64,000 bases of DNA, from assembly GCF_010078235.1 (NCBI RefSeq), contig NZ_JAABOS010000003.1:490552-554551 (forward strand). The letters run 5' to 3'. Under the pieces are notes generated by a model. That model was not told the origin of the DNA. It made no database searches and saw only the letters and a list, made by a program, of their open reading frames with translations. Source of the DNA: Cognatundibacterium crateris (GTDB taxonomy: Bacteria > Pseudomonadota > Gammaproteobacteria > Burkholderiales > Burkholderiaceae_D). Made by a program: the position numbers and the translations under genes. Positions 18,050 to 26,515 of this stretch are shown here, piece after piece; position 1 is the first letter of the stretch; each line of letters opens with the position of its first letter.

Positions 18050-19060
18050 ATGATGATCACAAGTTTGCCTGAGGCACCTGCATCGGTGCTCGATGAAAAA
18101 GCGGCGGTGCGGTTCGGACAATATGCCGGAGCGCCGGAACGCATAGACTGGACAGGCTTAGCCCAGCCTTTTCGCCGCCACCCGGTATGGCAGGCGCTGC
18201 ACCACAAGCACTGGAATTACGCGGCGCTGGCGACAGACGAGATTTTTTGTGGGATAGCGATTGTGGATGTGGGCTGGACCAATACTGCATTTGCCTATGT
18301 CTTTGACCGCCGTGCCAGGAAGATCATTGCCAGTTATAGCCAGGACGGCTTGCCCGGATTGACGGCGCGCTTACGGCCTCAGCCTGCGGCAGGTGCAGCC
18401 AGTCACTTTCAGTTCCTGCGCAATCGCATCCATTTTCAGCATGTGGCTGAGCGTAATCATTACCAGCTCTCGCTGGCTTGTGGTGATTTTCGGATAGAGG
18501 CGTACATGCTGGCCGAGGATGCCGCACGTCCCTTGTTTGCGGTTGGGACGGCAGAGGGAGGCACGGTGCATGCGACCTTGAAATCGGCAGGTATGCGTTT
18601 GCAAGGCAGCGTTAGCGTGGCCGGACGCCAGTTTGATTTGACCGGTGGAATTGGCAGTTACGACCACAGCAATGGCTTTCTGGGGCGGGAAACCGCCTGG
18701 CGCTGGGCTTCGGCGCATAGTCTGGGTCTGGGCTTTAATTTACAGGCCGGATATTTTGGGCAGAATGAAAATGCTTTGTGGCTCGATGGCGAACTCATCA
18801 AGCTGGGCGCGGCACATTTTGATTATCAGCCTCAACGTCTGATGGATAGCTGGCATATTGTTACCGATGACGGATTACTGAACTTACATTTTCAGCCGGA
18901 AGGTCTGCGCCAGGAAAACAAGAACCTGCTGATTGCAGCCAGTCGTTATGTGCAGCCTATTGGCTGCTTCAATGGCTGGGTCAAAGCGCATGCCTCTGCA
19001 CCGGCACGGTCTGTGACGCAGCTGGTGGGCGTGACTGAGGATCATTTTTCGCGCTGGTAG
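18050..19060 (+). CDS. DUF2804 family protein
   Basis: This 336-residue soluble protein has no signal peptide. It matches the DUF2804 pattern as I know it: an early DW-type motif (ERIDWTGLAQPFRRHPVWQ), mid-protein FRIEAYML, and the conserved GSYDHSNGFLGRETAWRWASA stretch. The fold is thought to be a beta-rich, AttH/Svf1-like lipocalin relative, but no reaction has been proved that I know of. The start MMITS at 18050 is used; MITS at 18053 is equally possible. It follows the fatty-acyl operon after the long palindrome and may or may not be co-transcribed. A role with lipid-like ligands is only an inference. Confidence 0.75.
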   Translation: MMITSLPEAPASVLDEKAAVRFGQYAGAPERIDWTGLAQPFRRHPVWQALHHKHWNYAALATDEIFCGIAIVDVGWTNTAFAYVFDRRARKIIASYSQDGLPGLTARLRPQPAAGAASHFQFLRNRIHFQHVAERNHYQLSLACGDFRIEAYMLAEDAARPLFAVGTAEGGTVHATLKSAGMRLQGSVSVAGRQFDLTGGIGSYDHSNGFLGRETAWRWASAHSLGLGFNLQAGYFGQNENALWLDGELIKLGAAHFDYQPQRLMDSWHIVTDDGLLNLHFQPEGLRQENKNLLIAASRYVQPIGCFNGWVKAHASAPARSVTQLVGVTEDHFSRW

Positions 19061-19188
19061 GGTCGGTGACATTGCTGTAAGGACCCCAGCACCACTATCC
19101 GCACAAAGTTTGATCTGTTCGCTATAGCGAAAAAAGCAGGCGTGTTACAACCGCGTTTTCTTCCTGTTTTTCCTACGGCGGCGCCATC

Positions 19189-20340
19189 ATGTTGACCTTA
19201 CAGCTAAGTGAATTTTCTCTAGACCGTTTTCTGGCGGAATACTGGCAGCAGAAGCCTGTGCTGATACGCCAGGGTTTCCCGGCTTTTCGTGATTTAATCA
19301 GTCCGGATGAGCTGGCCGGGCTGGCCTGTGAAGCGCAGATAGACTCGCGTCTGATCAGTCGCCGTAACGGCGAGTGGCAGGCCGAGCGTGGCCCGTTTCA
19401 GGATTACAGTCATTTGGGCGAGCGCGACTGGACACTGGTGGTGCAGGCGGTCGATCACTGGTCGCCGGATGTGGCTGAGCTGGTACAGGCTTTTGCGTTT
19501 ATTCCCAAATGGCGACTGGATGATGTGATGATCAGCTTCGCCGCACCCGGCGGCGGCGTCGGGCCACATATTGATTTATATGATGTGTTTATTTGCCAGG
19601 GCTCGGGCAGGCGCCACTGGCGGGTCGGCGATCGTGGCGCGCATCGCCAGTTCGCAGCGCATTCGGCGCTGCTGCATACCGATCCTTTCGCGCCCATCAT
19701 CGATGCTGTGGTCGAAGCGGGTGATATTCTGTATATCCCACCCGGTTTCCCACATGAAGGCGTGAGTCTGGACAGTTCCATGAGTTTTTCCGTTGGCTTT
19801 CGCAGCCGCTCGGCCAGCGACATGCTGAGTGGCCTGGCGGATTACCTGATCGACCACGAACTCGGCAAGACTCTGATCAGCGATCCGCGGCGTGAGGCAC
19901 ATCAGCAGCAGGGTTATATCAATCGCAGCGATTTCGCCATGATACGGGCGCAGATGCAAAGCGTGCTCAATGACGATGCGCTGATGGCGGATGTAGTTGG
20001 CAGCCTGCTGTCGACCACGCGCAGCGAACTGGATTTGCAAGCGATGGAGCCGCCACTGGATGCGGATGAATTGCTGTGCGCCTTAGAGGAGCAGCAACTG
20101 CGCCGTACCGGTGGCCTGCGTTGCTTTTATCTGGAGCCACAGATCAGCGAGGGCATTTGCTACGTCGATGGTGAGCGCCATACTTTCGGCGCAGCCCTCA
20201 GCGAGGCGGTACGCGTACTGTGTAATCACGATGTGATCGGAATCGTGAATCTGGGTTCGGCCCTACAGCAGACGCAGTTCCTGACTACGCTGCTGCAATG
20301 GGTGAACCAAGGTTACTGGTACCTGGATGAGCCGGATTAA
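19189..20340 (+). CDS. roxA: ribosomal protein L16 arginine hydroxylase RoxA (YcfD)
   Basis: This 383-residue JmjC/cupin Fe(II)/2-oxoglutarate oxygenase hydroxylates an arginine of ribosomal protein L16 (uL16). The iron ligands are H127 and D129 in GPHIDLYDVF and H189 in FPHEGVSL, nearly the same positions as in E. coli YcfD (H125, D127, H187). The early LSEFSLDRFLAEYWQQKPVLIR and the C-terminal winged-helix region also fit. It stands alone with a bidirectional terminator after it. Confidence 0.9.
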   Translation: MLTLQLSEFSLDRFLAEYWQQKPVLIRQGFPAFRDLISPDELAGLACEAQIDSRLISRRNGEWQAERGPFQDYSHLGERDWTLVVQAVDHWSPDVAELVQAFAFIPKWRLDDVMISFAAPGGGVGPHIDLYDVFICQGSGRRHWRVGDRGAHRQFAAHSALLHTDPFAPIIDAVVEAGDILYIPPGFPHEGVSLDSSMSFSVGFRSRSASDMLSGLADYLIDHELGKTLISDPRREAHQQQGYINRSDFAMIRAQMQSVLNDDALMADVVGSLLSTTRSELDLQAMEPPLDADELLCALEEQQLRRTGGLRCFYLEPQISEGICYVDGERHTFGAALSEAVRVLCNHDVIGIVNLGSALQQTQFLTTLLQWVNQGYWYLDEPD

Positions 20341-20356
20341 GCATAAAATTAAGCAT

Positions 20357-20396
20357 GAAAAAACGCCGCTGGATAATATCTCAGCGGCGTTTTTTT
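20357..20396. terminator. bidirectional terminator between convergent genes
   Basis: The stem ACGCCGCTG / CAGCGGCGT has an A-run on the left and a seven-T run on the right, so it can serve both roxA and the flavoprotein gene on the opposite strand. Confidence 0.9.
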
Positions 20397-20419
20397 AACT
20401 TTAGTCCTGCGTACTTACA

Positions 20420-21664
20420 TCAGCCAGGTAAAGCGATCTGGTTATCGGTACTGAATTGGTAATCGCGGAATACATGCTCCGCACTCAGTAACTGATAGCT
20501 GCCATCCGGGTTTTTACGGGTGGTGTCTTTCAGACGATAAGTGGTTTGGCCACAAGTCCAGCATTTGAAGTTACGCATATGGGTACACAGACAGGTCTTG
20601 TCCATCACCACTACTTTTTTCGCATCCGGATGGGCAGCAACTTCGCGGTTATACGAAGTAATGTAGGCGCAATTGCCGTTGCCATCGAGCAGATAGCCAT
20701 AAGATTCACAACCCGGACGCACGCCGTCGCCGATGGCCGGCGTATTTTTCAGCATACGCATAGGATAGCCAGTCGGGGAAATATGATTAACTTCGATATC
20801 CTGTTCGCTGGCTTTGAAATATTCCTGTTTCACATCGGCGGGTAAACCGCATTCATTGGTCACGGTAAAGCGGGTTGCAACCTGCACGCCAGCTGCACCG
20901 TTTTCCAGGAAAGCGACGGCATCGCTGCCGGTGAAAATACCGCCTGCAGCGATCAGCGGAATATCGAGCTGCTCAGCCTGCAGCCATTGATGAATTTCAG
21001 TGATGATGGTTTGCAGATCAAATTCTGCCCAGTCATCACCGAAGCCCAGATGGCCGCCAGCCAGCGGGCCTTCGACGATCACATAATCCGGCAGACGGTT
21101 GAGTCTGGCATTTTTACGCAGGAATAACTGCAGCGCGCGCAAGGAAGAGACGATGATGCCCAGTTTGGCCTCACGGAAGCGCGGATGATCAGCCATCAGA
21201 CCAAAGGAGCTCAGATGCAGACCCGCACTCAGGGTGATGCCATCGATACCTCCATCCAGTGCGGCTTCCAGCCTGACCTTCAGGGTTTCACGCGGGCCGT
21301 TCATGGTCAGCTTTTCCATGCAGTTCACGAAAATCATGCCTGAGCCTTGTTTGGCTTCCATGGTTTTCCCTACATGCAGGCGGGTTGCTTCGGCCAGATG
21401 CTCGAGGTTGAATTTAATCTCCGTTTTGTCGGAGTTATTGATGTTGTACTTATAGAAGCGGGTTTTTTCTTTGATATAGCTGGTGTCAAAACGACGGTCT
21501 GACACATCATGCACCATGGCATCAGAAATATGTCCGATACCACCCAGGCGTGCGGCGACCAATGCCAGTTCAGCAGTGGAAATGTCCACGCCCATCCCAC
21601 CTATCATGATAGGAACCAGTTCATCTTTGCCTAGCTTCAGGCGGAAATCATCTACTCGTTTCAT
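20420..21664 (-). CDS. nitronate monooxygenase / 2-nitropropane dioxygenase-like flavoprotein
   Basis: This 414-residue TIM-barrel FMN protein of the nitronate monooxygenase family has IMIGGMGVDIS near the N-terminus, GPLAGGHLGFG, and the phosphate-binding LIAAGGIFTGSDAVAFLENGAAGVQVATRF. It has a longer C-terminus than typical family members, with a cysteine-rich segment (KTCLCTHMRNFKCWTCGQT) that could bind a metal or Fe-S cluster. The start MKRVDD at 21664 has AAGGA six bases before it; the frame extends to 21679. Family members oxidise alkyl nitronates or reduce quinones and enoyl substrates; which applies here is unknown. Confidence 0.82.
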   Translation of the reverse strand: MKRVDDFRLKLGKDELVPIMIGGMGVDISTAELALVAARLGGIGHISDAMVHDVSDRRFDTSYIKEKTRFYKYNINNSDKTEIKFNLEHLAEATRLHVGKTMEAKQGSGMIFVNCMEKLTMNGPRETLKVRLEAALDGGIDGITLSAGLHLSSFGLMADHPRFREAKLGIIVSSLRALQLFLRKNARLNRLPDYVIVEGPLAGGHLGFGDDWAEFDLQTIITEIHQWLQAEQLDIPLIAAGGIFTGSDAVAFLENGAAGVQVATRFTVTNECGLPADVKQEYFKASEQDIEVNHISPTGYPMRMLKNTPAIGDGVRPGCESYGYLLDGNGNCAYITSYNREVAAHPDAKKVVVMDKTCLCTHMRNFKCWTCGQTTYRLKDTTRKNPDGSYQLLSAEHVFRDYQFSTDNQIALPG

Positions 21665-21679
21665 TGCTATCCTTGACAC

Positions 21680-22383
21680 ATTGAGCTCAAAAGTCGCACC
21701 TGGTTACGGGGTCGCGCATCCGGTGAAGCCGCCTGCCAGAGCGGCGGCGCCCCAGATTGTATGCCAGCCTACGACGTGATTGTGAATAATTTAGCGGGTG
21801 GGATTGCTTATTTTTTGTGCAGTCGGCACGTCGAATCGATACAAAAAAAGTTGCATAAAAATAATCATCTCCGATGTTGTGAACAGCTAAGCGATGAAGA
21901 CATGTAATTGTCTAGAGTTAGACTGTTTTCTCTAATTTAATTTCTTTGCCTGGATGAAAGAAATGCTGGCGACTAAGCTGAAAACGCATCCCATAGCAGA
22001 AATTTTTTTTCTGCTGACTTGATTTCCATCAAGCGATTTTGCGCAGATTTTACCTGCACTGCAAAAAATCTGCTGCAGCCTAATCTGCCTGAAAACTATG
22101 TCAGGCGTATGAAAAAACTTAGATGTGACTCCCTAGTGATTCGGATTGAGGCAGAAGCTGAAGCGCAGTTCAATAGCGACTCTGTCTTACCCATGGTGCT
22201 GACGCGGCGATCCCGTCGTCAGCATAATTTGAGGACAGACGTAAGGCCGTTTGCATGATGTGATGGCGTTTGCCTGATCATCCTGGTGCGATGTTGCCAG
22301 GGGTTCTGCTGCCATACTTTGTGAGAATTGGATTGCGTCCGTTCTTTTGATTGTGTTTTTTGTTTTGAATCCAAGGAAAAACA
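21680..22383. other. 700-base non-coding region upstream of the secreted phospholipase-like gene
   Basis: No convincing gene is seen. It contains a T-rich hairpin (AGCAGAAA / TTTCTGCT, 21995-22015), an adjoining consensus FNR box at 22019-22032, and a smaller repeat GTCTA-GAGT-TAGAC at 21910-21923. A short open frame at 22019-22258 lacks a ribosome binding site and is not called. The length leaves room for a small RNA or a long leader. Confidence 0.5.
22019..22032. promoter_or_regulatory. consensus FNR/ANR-type box
   Basis: The 14 bases TTGATTTCCATCAA match the consensus TTGAT-N4-ATCAA exactly. By base count, about 0.06 such exact matches are expected in 64 kb. The downstream protein gene is about 350 bases away, so the controlled start may belong to a long leader or an unannotated RNA. 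Confidence 0.55.
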
Positions 22384-23406
22384 ATGAAATCAGTCTTCAA
22401 AGTGACAGCGCTCACGCTCGCTCTGTGCGCCAGTTTGCCAGCTTCAGCATTTCAGCAGGAAACCCATAGACGCATCGCTATTGATGCCGTCAACTTCATG
22501 AAAAACAATCCGGGCAAAACCAATTTTGCCAAATTGCAGGCCGGATTGAACAAAGCAGGTATTACCCTGGATCAGTTTGCCACCGCCATGGGCCAGGGTG
22601 CCTATGATGTGGATGATTTTGCTGACACCTATTTGTGTGGCGCCACCACTGGCAGCTGTGTACTGGCACCGGTCTGGGGCGCTGCACAAAGCATCGTGAA
22701 ATACACGTCTTACTGGCATTTTCAAAACCATACTGCAGGTGCCGATGTGCATGGCAATCCGTTTGGCGGCTATAACTATGCCAAGCTGACTGTTGCGGGT
22801 GATATCGATAAGCTGGCGGCCACCTGGCTGGTGGGTGATTATCTGGATGATGGTCCTGGCGGCCTCAAGGGCTGGTTTGGCGACAGCAGCAAATACAATA
22901 GCTATGGCATCACGGAAGCACGTTATCGCCACGGCGGCTACTCCACACCGCAGCAATATGCGGATTTTGAAACTGCACCGTTTCAGCCTATCGACAATCT
23001 GGCGCAGTACTGGTTCCAGCAATTCCTGACTAAGCCCAGCTTGCAAAGCCTGGGTTTTGTGATGCACTCGACTGACTTGCTGCAACCACACCATACCTGG
23101 ACTACTTCGGCCCGTAATCACTCGGGCTGGGAGCAATGGGTTAATGACTATTACTACAGCCAGAATCTGAACGACAGCGCATTGGTTAACGCTGCACTGG
23201 CCGACTTCACACCGCTGAGCGCAACAGCGACTGACATTCGTCCTTTGCTGACGCAGGGCGGTACTTACTCGTATCAGAATGGTGGCATCGTATTGTCATC
23301 GACCGATCAGAATGACCGGGTACAAGTCGCTAAAAAAGTGGTACCGCATGCGATTGCAATGATGGTGCATGTGCTCAACCGTGCGGCAGAACGTCTGGCG
23401 AACTAA
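22384..23406 (+). CDS. secreted zinc-dependent phospholipase C / P1-nuclease-like enzyme
   Basis: This 340-residue exported protein has a classical signal peptide cleaved after ASA (about residue 22). The mature N-terminus FQQETHRRIA places a histidine (H28) where zinc phospholipase C and S1/P1 nucleases begin their metal site. A later HSTDLLQPHHTW followed by ARNHSGWEQWV matches the histidine/aspartate-rich metal cluster of that fold. It probably hydrolyses phospholipids or nucleic acids outside the cell or in the periplasm. An AAGGAAAAACA site precedes the ATG. It is the first gene of a three-gene unit with a PpiC foldase. The assignment is by motif pattern. Confidence 0.7.
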   Translation: MKSVFKVTALTLALCASLPASAFQQETHRRIAIDAVNFMKNNPGKTNFAKLQAGLNKAGITLDQFATAMGQGAYDVDDFADTYLCGATTGSCVLAPVWGAAQSIVKYTSYWHFQNHTAGADVHGNPFGGYNYAKLTVAGDIDKLAATWLVGDYLDDGPGGLKGWFGDSSKYNSYGITEARYRHGGYSTPQQYADFETAPFQPIDNLAQYWFQQFLTKPSLQSLGFVMHSTDLLQPHHTWTTSARNHSGWEQWVNDYYYSQNLNDSALVNAALADFTPLSATATDIRPLLTQGGTYSYQNGGIVLSSTDQNDRVQVAKKVVPHAIAMMVHVLNRAAERLAN

Positions 23407-23407
23407 G

Positions 23408-24757
23408 ATGTGGAACTCACGCATAGCGCGTGCCAACAAGCGGTGCCTGCACCGCTTGTTGTGCGCAGCAGTTGGCTTACTGACTGCAGTCGGACTGGCC
23501 TCAGTTGCCAGTGCCTCGGTGTTGGCAAAGCTGGATGGACAAGCCGTACACCAGCTGACCGTGGATGTGATGCTGCAAATGGCGCAGCAGCAGGATGCCG
23601 GCGCGACGAAAGCAGCGGTACTGGAAGAAATCATCAGCAACCGTAGTCTGGTCCGTTTAGCCCAAAAACGTTTTACCAATCTGGATTTGCAAGCCGGTGC
23701 GAAGCGGGTCGGTTTTGATCCTGCCGTTGCGGCTGATGATCAACTCGCAGCCGCGCTGCGTTCTGCTTATCTGCAGCCTTTGGAGGCGGGATTGAAAGCG
23801 CTGCCCGGTGCCAGTTTGCAGGGCAAAGTGAGCGCGGAGTATCCGGTCACCGAACAGGATTGGAAAAAACTGCTGGGTGCTGACGATAAGCTGATTGTGG
23901 AATATCGCTGGAATGAAGCGCAATTAAAAACAGCGCAGCAAATTGTAGTGCTGCGTTCAAATCTGGCACCGGGCGGTGTGATTACGCTGGCCGATGTGTA
24001 TCAGCGCCAGAATGTACAGGGACGGGTCGAACTGTTTGCACGTAATCAGGCTTTTGTGCGCCAGCAAGCCATGCTGTATCTGAGCCAGCGTTATGTGCAG
24101 GATTGGGCGGAGCAGCGTTTTGGCGGTGCCGCTGTGGCGGATTTGCGGCAGGCTTTACAAGAGCAGAATCAGGTGCGTGCTTTGCTGGCATTGCATGGCA
24201 TAGGCGCTGATATCGACGCTGAAAGTCCGGTGCTGAATAGCTTGGCTAAGCAAGTTAAAACGGCTGAGATTCAGACCTATTACCGTCAGCATAAAGAAGA
24301 ATTCAAACGCATCGCCACGATCCGCGCCAGACATATCCGGTTAGCAGATCAGGCTACCGCAGAACGGATAGTGCAGGAGGCGCGGCGTGGTCAGGATTTC
24401 GCCGCACTGGCGCGCCAGTGGTCGATTGCGCCAGACGCGGCCAGCGGTGGTGATCTGGGCGAAATCCGGCATCAGGGCCAACTCAGCTGGTTGCAGGAAC
24501 TCGCAATGATGCAGGAACCGGGGCAGGTGTCGCCACCCTTTCGGGCTGCAGTCGGCCCACAAGAGCCAGCCTATTGGGAAGTGATTCTGGTCAGCCAGCG
24601 GCAGGACGGCTATCAGCCTGTTGATTCGGAATCCGTACGCTATCTGGCCAGTCGCGCCATCGCACAGGAAAAAGCCGTGCAACAGATACGCCAGTTACAA
24701 CGCAGTGCAAGGCAGGCTGCCAAGGTCGAATACCTGACAGCCGGGAGCGCGACATGA
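23408..24757 (+). CDS. exported PpiC-type peptidyl-prolyl isomerase
   Basis: This 449-residue protein has a signal peptide (hydrophobic core about residues 14-32, ending ASA) and then a SurA/PpiC-like chaperone region. The parvulin domain lies at about residues 305-405: RARHIRLADQATAERIV, QDFAALARQWS and SGGDLGEIRHQGQL. Start 23408 is one base past the upstream stop codon, so the two genes are tightly coupled. It likely folds secreted proteins in the periplasm, most simply the phospholipase-like enzyme encoded directly upstream. That pairing is inferred from gene order. Confidence 0.82.
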   Translation: MWNSRIARANKRCLHRLLCAAVGLLTAVGLASVASASVLAKLDGQAVHQLTVDVMLQMAQQQDAGATKAAVLEEIISNRSLVRLAQKRFTNLDLQAGAKRVGFDPAVAADDQLAAALRSAYLQPLEAGLKALPGASLQGKVSAEYPVTEQDWKKLLGADDKLIVEYRWNEAQLKTAQQIVVLRSNLAPGGVITLADVYQRQNVQGRVELFARNQAFVRQQAMLYLSQRYVQDWAEQRFGGAAVADLRQALQEQNQVRALLALHGIGADIDAESPVLNSLAKQVKTAEIQTYYRQHKEEFKRIATIRARHIRLADQATAERIVQEARRGQDFAALARQWSIAPDAASGGDLGEIRHQGQLSWLQELAMMQEPGQVSPPFRAAVGPQEPAYWEVILVSQRQDGYQPVDSESVRYLASRAIAQEKAVQQIRQLQRSARQAAKVEYLTAGSAT

Positions 24758-25326
24758 TGCGCCGCGCCTGGCTCTGGGTTGTGTTGCTGGCATTGGGCTT
24801 ACTACTGGCGGCACGTCTGTTGTTTGATGATGGCAGTGTGCCGCAAGCGACAAATCAAAATCTGACTGCAGTGAGCAGTCAGTCTGGTACACAACTGAGC
24901 CAGCAGGGCAGCGCGAAAACCGCAAGCTGGCCACCGCCATTTCCGGAGCTCAAGCGCGTGCCTTTACTCGATACCGGTCCTGCCATGCCAGCGGCGCAGA
25001 GCCTGGCTGCAACCCGCTATGGCGACCCGCGCAGCCCGCCGATAGCGCGCGATACCCAGCGTCCGCTGCAGCCTACGCGCGAAGAATTGGCCGATCCCCA
25101 GGCGTATCAGCGTTACGAGGCGAATCAGCATCAGCAATTGCTGGCCTCGTTTGCCGATGCTGCGCAACAGGAAGTGCCGCGCCTGTTGAGCGACATAGAG
25201 CGTGGGCGGCAAAGCGGAATCGATCCGGTGGCGATCGCTAAGATGGAAGAAAAAGCACGCAGGCTGGCTGCACTGGAGCAGGAATTACGTCAGCAGCATC
25301 CGGAATGGAAACGCACTCAGCGCTAA
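24754..25326 (+). CDS. membrane-anchored Pro-rich/helical periplasmic protein, unknown function
   Basis: I do not recognise this 190-residue protein. It has one N-terminal membrane anchor (residues 5-23), a proline-rich low-complexity linker (about 50-110), and a charged helical C-terminal region (about 110-190, ending EQELRQQHPEWKRTQR). This layout recalls steric foldases of lipases and the PlcR-type chaperone of Pseudomonas phospholipase C, though it is shorter than lipase foldases and no direct similarity is claimed. Its ATG overlaps the stop of the PpiC gene by four bases, so it belongs to the same unit. Confidence 0.65.
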   Translation: MMRRAWLWVVLLALGLLLAARLLFDDGSVPQATNQNLTAVSSQSGTQLSQQGSAKTASWPPPFPELKRVPLLDTGPAMPAAQSLAATRYGDPRSPPIARDTQRPLQPTREELADPQAYQRYEANQHQQLLASFADAAQQEVPRLLSDIERGRQSGIDPVAIAKMEEKARRLAALEQELRQQHPEWKRTQR

Positions 25327-25341
25327 ATCAGCGCTAAAAAA

Positions 25342-26361
25342 TTAACGCTTATTCCAGCGCAGTTTTTTCCAGCTGCTTTGCTGTGACGGGGTCAGGAAAG
25401 TCCAGGCCAGCAGGCGGCTTTGTTTATTGCCCTGACCCATAGCGATTTCGCGCCAGTCCTGAACCTTGAGTTGTTTGAGTCGTGCTTTGAGTGCAGGCAG
25501 ATGTTCAGCCTTGGCCACCAGGCTGGAATACCAATAGCAATGGGCAGGGAAGAGTGCGCTTTCATCCATCATTTGCAAGATGAAGGCAAGCTCACCGCCG
25601 GGGCACCAAAGTTCTGCATCCTTGCCGCCAAAATTGAGTACGGCTGTTTGTGTAGCCTGTTTTTTTGGAGCCGCGCTGGCCTTGCCTAATTGCCGCCATT
25701 TGCGCTCAGAGCCTGCCGCGGCTTCTTGTGGCGAACGATGAAATGGCGGATTGCACAAAGTCACATCAAACCATTCCCCTTGCTGCAGGATATTCTTGAA
25801 AATAGCGCCCGGGTCAGGTTGCTGCCGCAAAACGATGCGGCTGGCATGAACGGGATTGTGACTCAGCAAAACGCTGGCATGGTCCAGCGAAGCCGGATTG
25901 ATATCGGTCGCGACAAACTGCCAGCCATAGTCTGCGCTGCCTAGCAAAGGATAAATCAGACTGGAGCCGGTACCGATGTCCAGCACCTGTATGCCGCTCG
26001 CAGCGGGTAGCCGTCCACCATGGCTATCACTCAGTAAATCCGCCAGATGATGCAGGTAATCAGCGCGTCCCGGTATTGCGGGACAGAGCTGCCCTGCTAA
26101 TACCGACCAGTTCAATATGCCATAGTCTGCCTGCAGGATGGCGCGGTTCAGCATGAACACCGCAGCCGGATTGGCAAAATCAACGCTGAGGCCATGCGCA
26201 GTCTGCACCAGAAATTCCTTCAGCCCGGGCTCGCTTGTGCTCAGGGCACTCAGGTCATAACGTCCCTGATGGCGGTTGCGTGGATGCAGCTGAGCGCTGA
26301 CTGTCTTGTCGCTCTTGGCTGCGTTGTTGACTGGTGGCTTGGGTTTGCGGGGTGCAGGCAT
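25342..26361 (-). CDS. rlmF: 23S rRNA (adenine-1618-N6)-methyltransferase RlmF
   Basis: This 339-residue SAM-dependent methyltransferase has the family start HPRNRHQGRYDLSAL, the SAM-binding VLDIGTGSSLIYPLLG, the catalytic NPPF of N6-adenine methylases, and C-terminal EIAMGQGNKQSRLLAWTF. It methylates A1618 of 23S rRNA in the cytosol. It converges on the phospholipase/PpiC unit with a 15-base gap. The N-terminal 25 residues are Lys/Pro-rich and may bind RNA. Confidence 0.92.
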   Translation of the reverse strand: MPAPRKPKPPVNNAAKSDKTVSAQLHPRNRHQGRYDLSALSTSEPGLKEFLVQTAHGLSVDFANPAAVFMLNRAILQADYGILNWSVLAGQLCPAIPGRADYLHHLADLLSDSHGGRLPAASGIQVLDIGTGSSLIYPLLGSADYGWQFVATDINPASLDHASVLLSHNPVHASRIVLRQQPDPGAIFKNILQQGEWFDVTLCNPPFHRSPQEAAAGSERKWRQLGKASAAPKKQATQTAVLNFGGKDAELWCPGGELAFILQMMDESALFPAHCYWYSSLVAKAEHLPALKARLKQLKVQDWREIAMGQGNKQSRLLAWTFLTPSQQSSWKKLRWNKR

Positions 26362-26415
26362 GATAAGTCCGTGAGGCTAAGCTCAGCATTTTGACATAAA
26401 CCCACAGTGCAGCCC

Positions 26416-26443
26416 AAAAAAAGCCTCCGTCATTGACGGAGGC
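26416..26443 (-). terminator. Rho-independent terminator of the PhoD-like gene
   Basis: The nine-base stem GCCTCCGTC / GACGGAGGC with a three-base loop is followed on the minus strand by seven T's. It lies about 70 bases past the stop codon. Confidence 0.88.
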
Positions 26444-26515
26444 AAGAGTAAATGCCGGGAGTTATTCAAACCGGGTTCAGCCTGGGGATAGGCTGAACTG
26501 CGGTTGACAGCCTGA

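Noticed and set aside
22019..22258. Open frame of 79 codons before the secreted-enzyme gene
   Set aside because: No ribosome binding site, Arg-rich tail and no recognisable sequence; it begins inside the FNR box.
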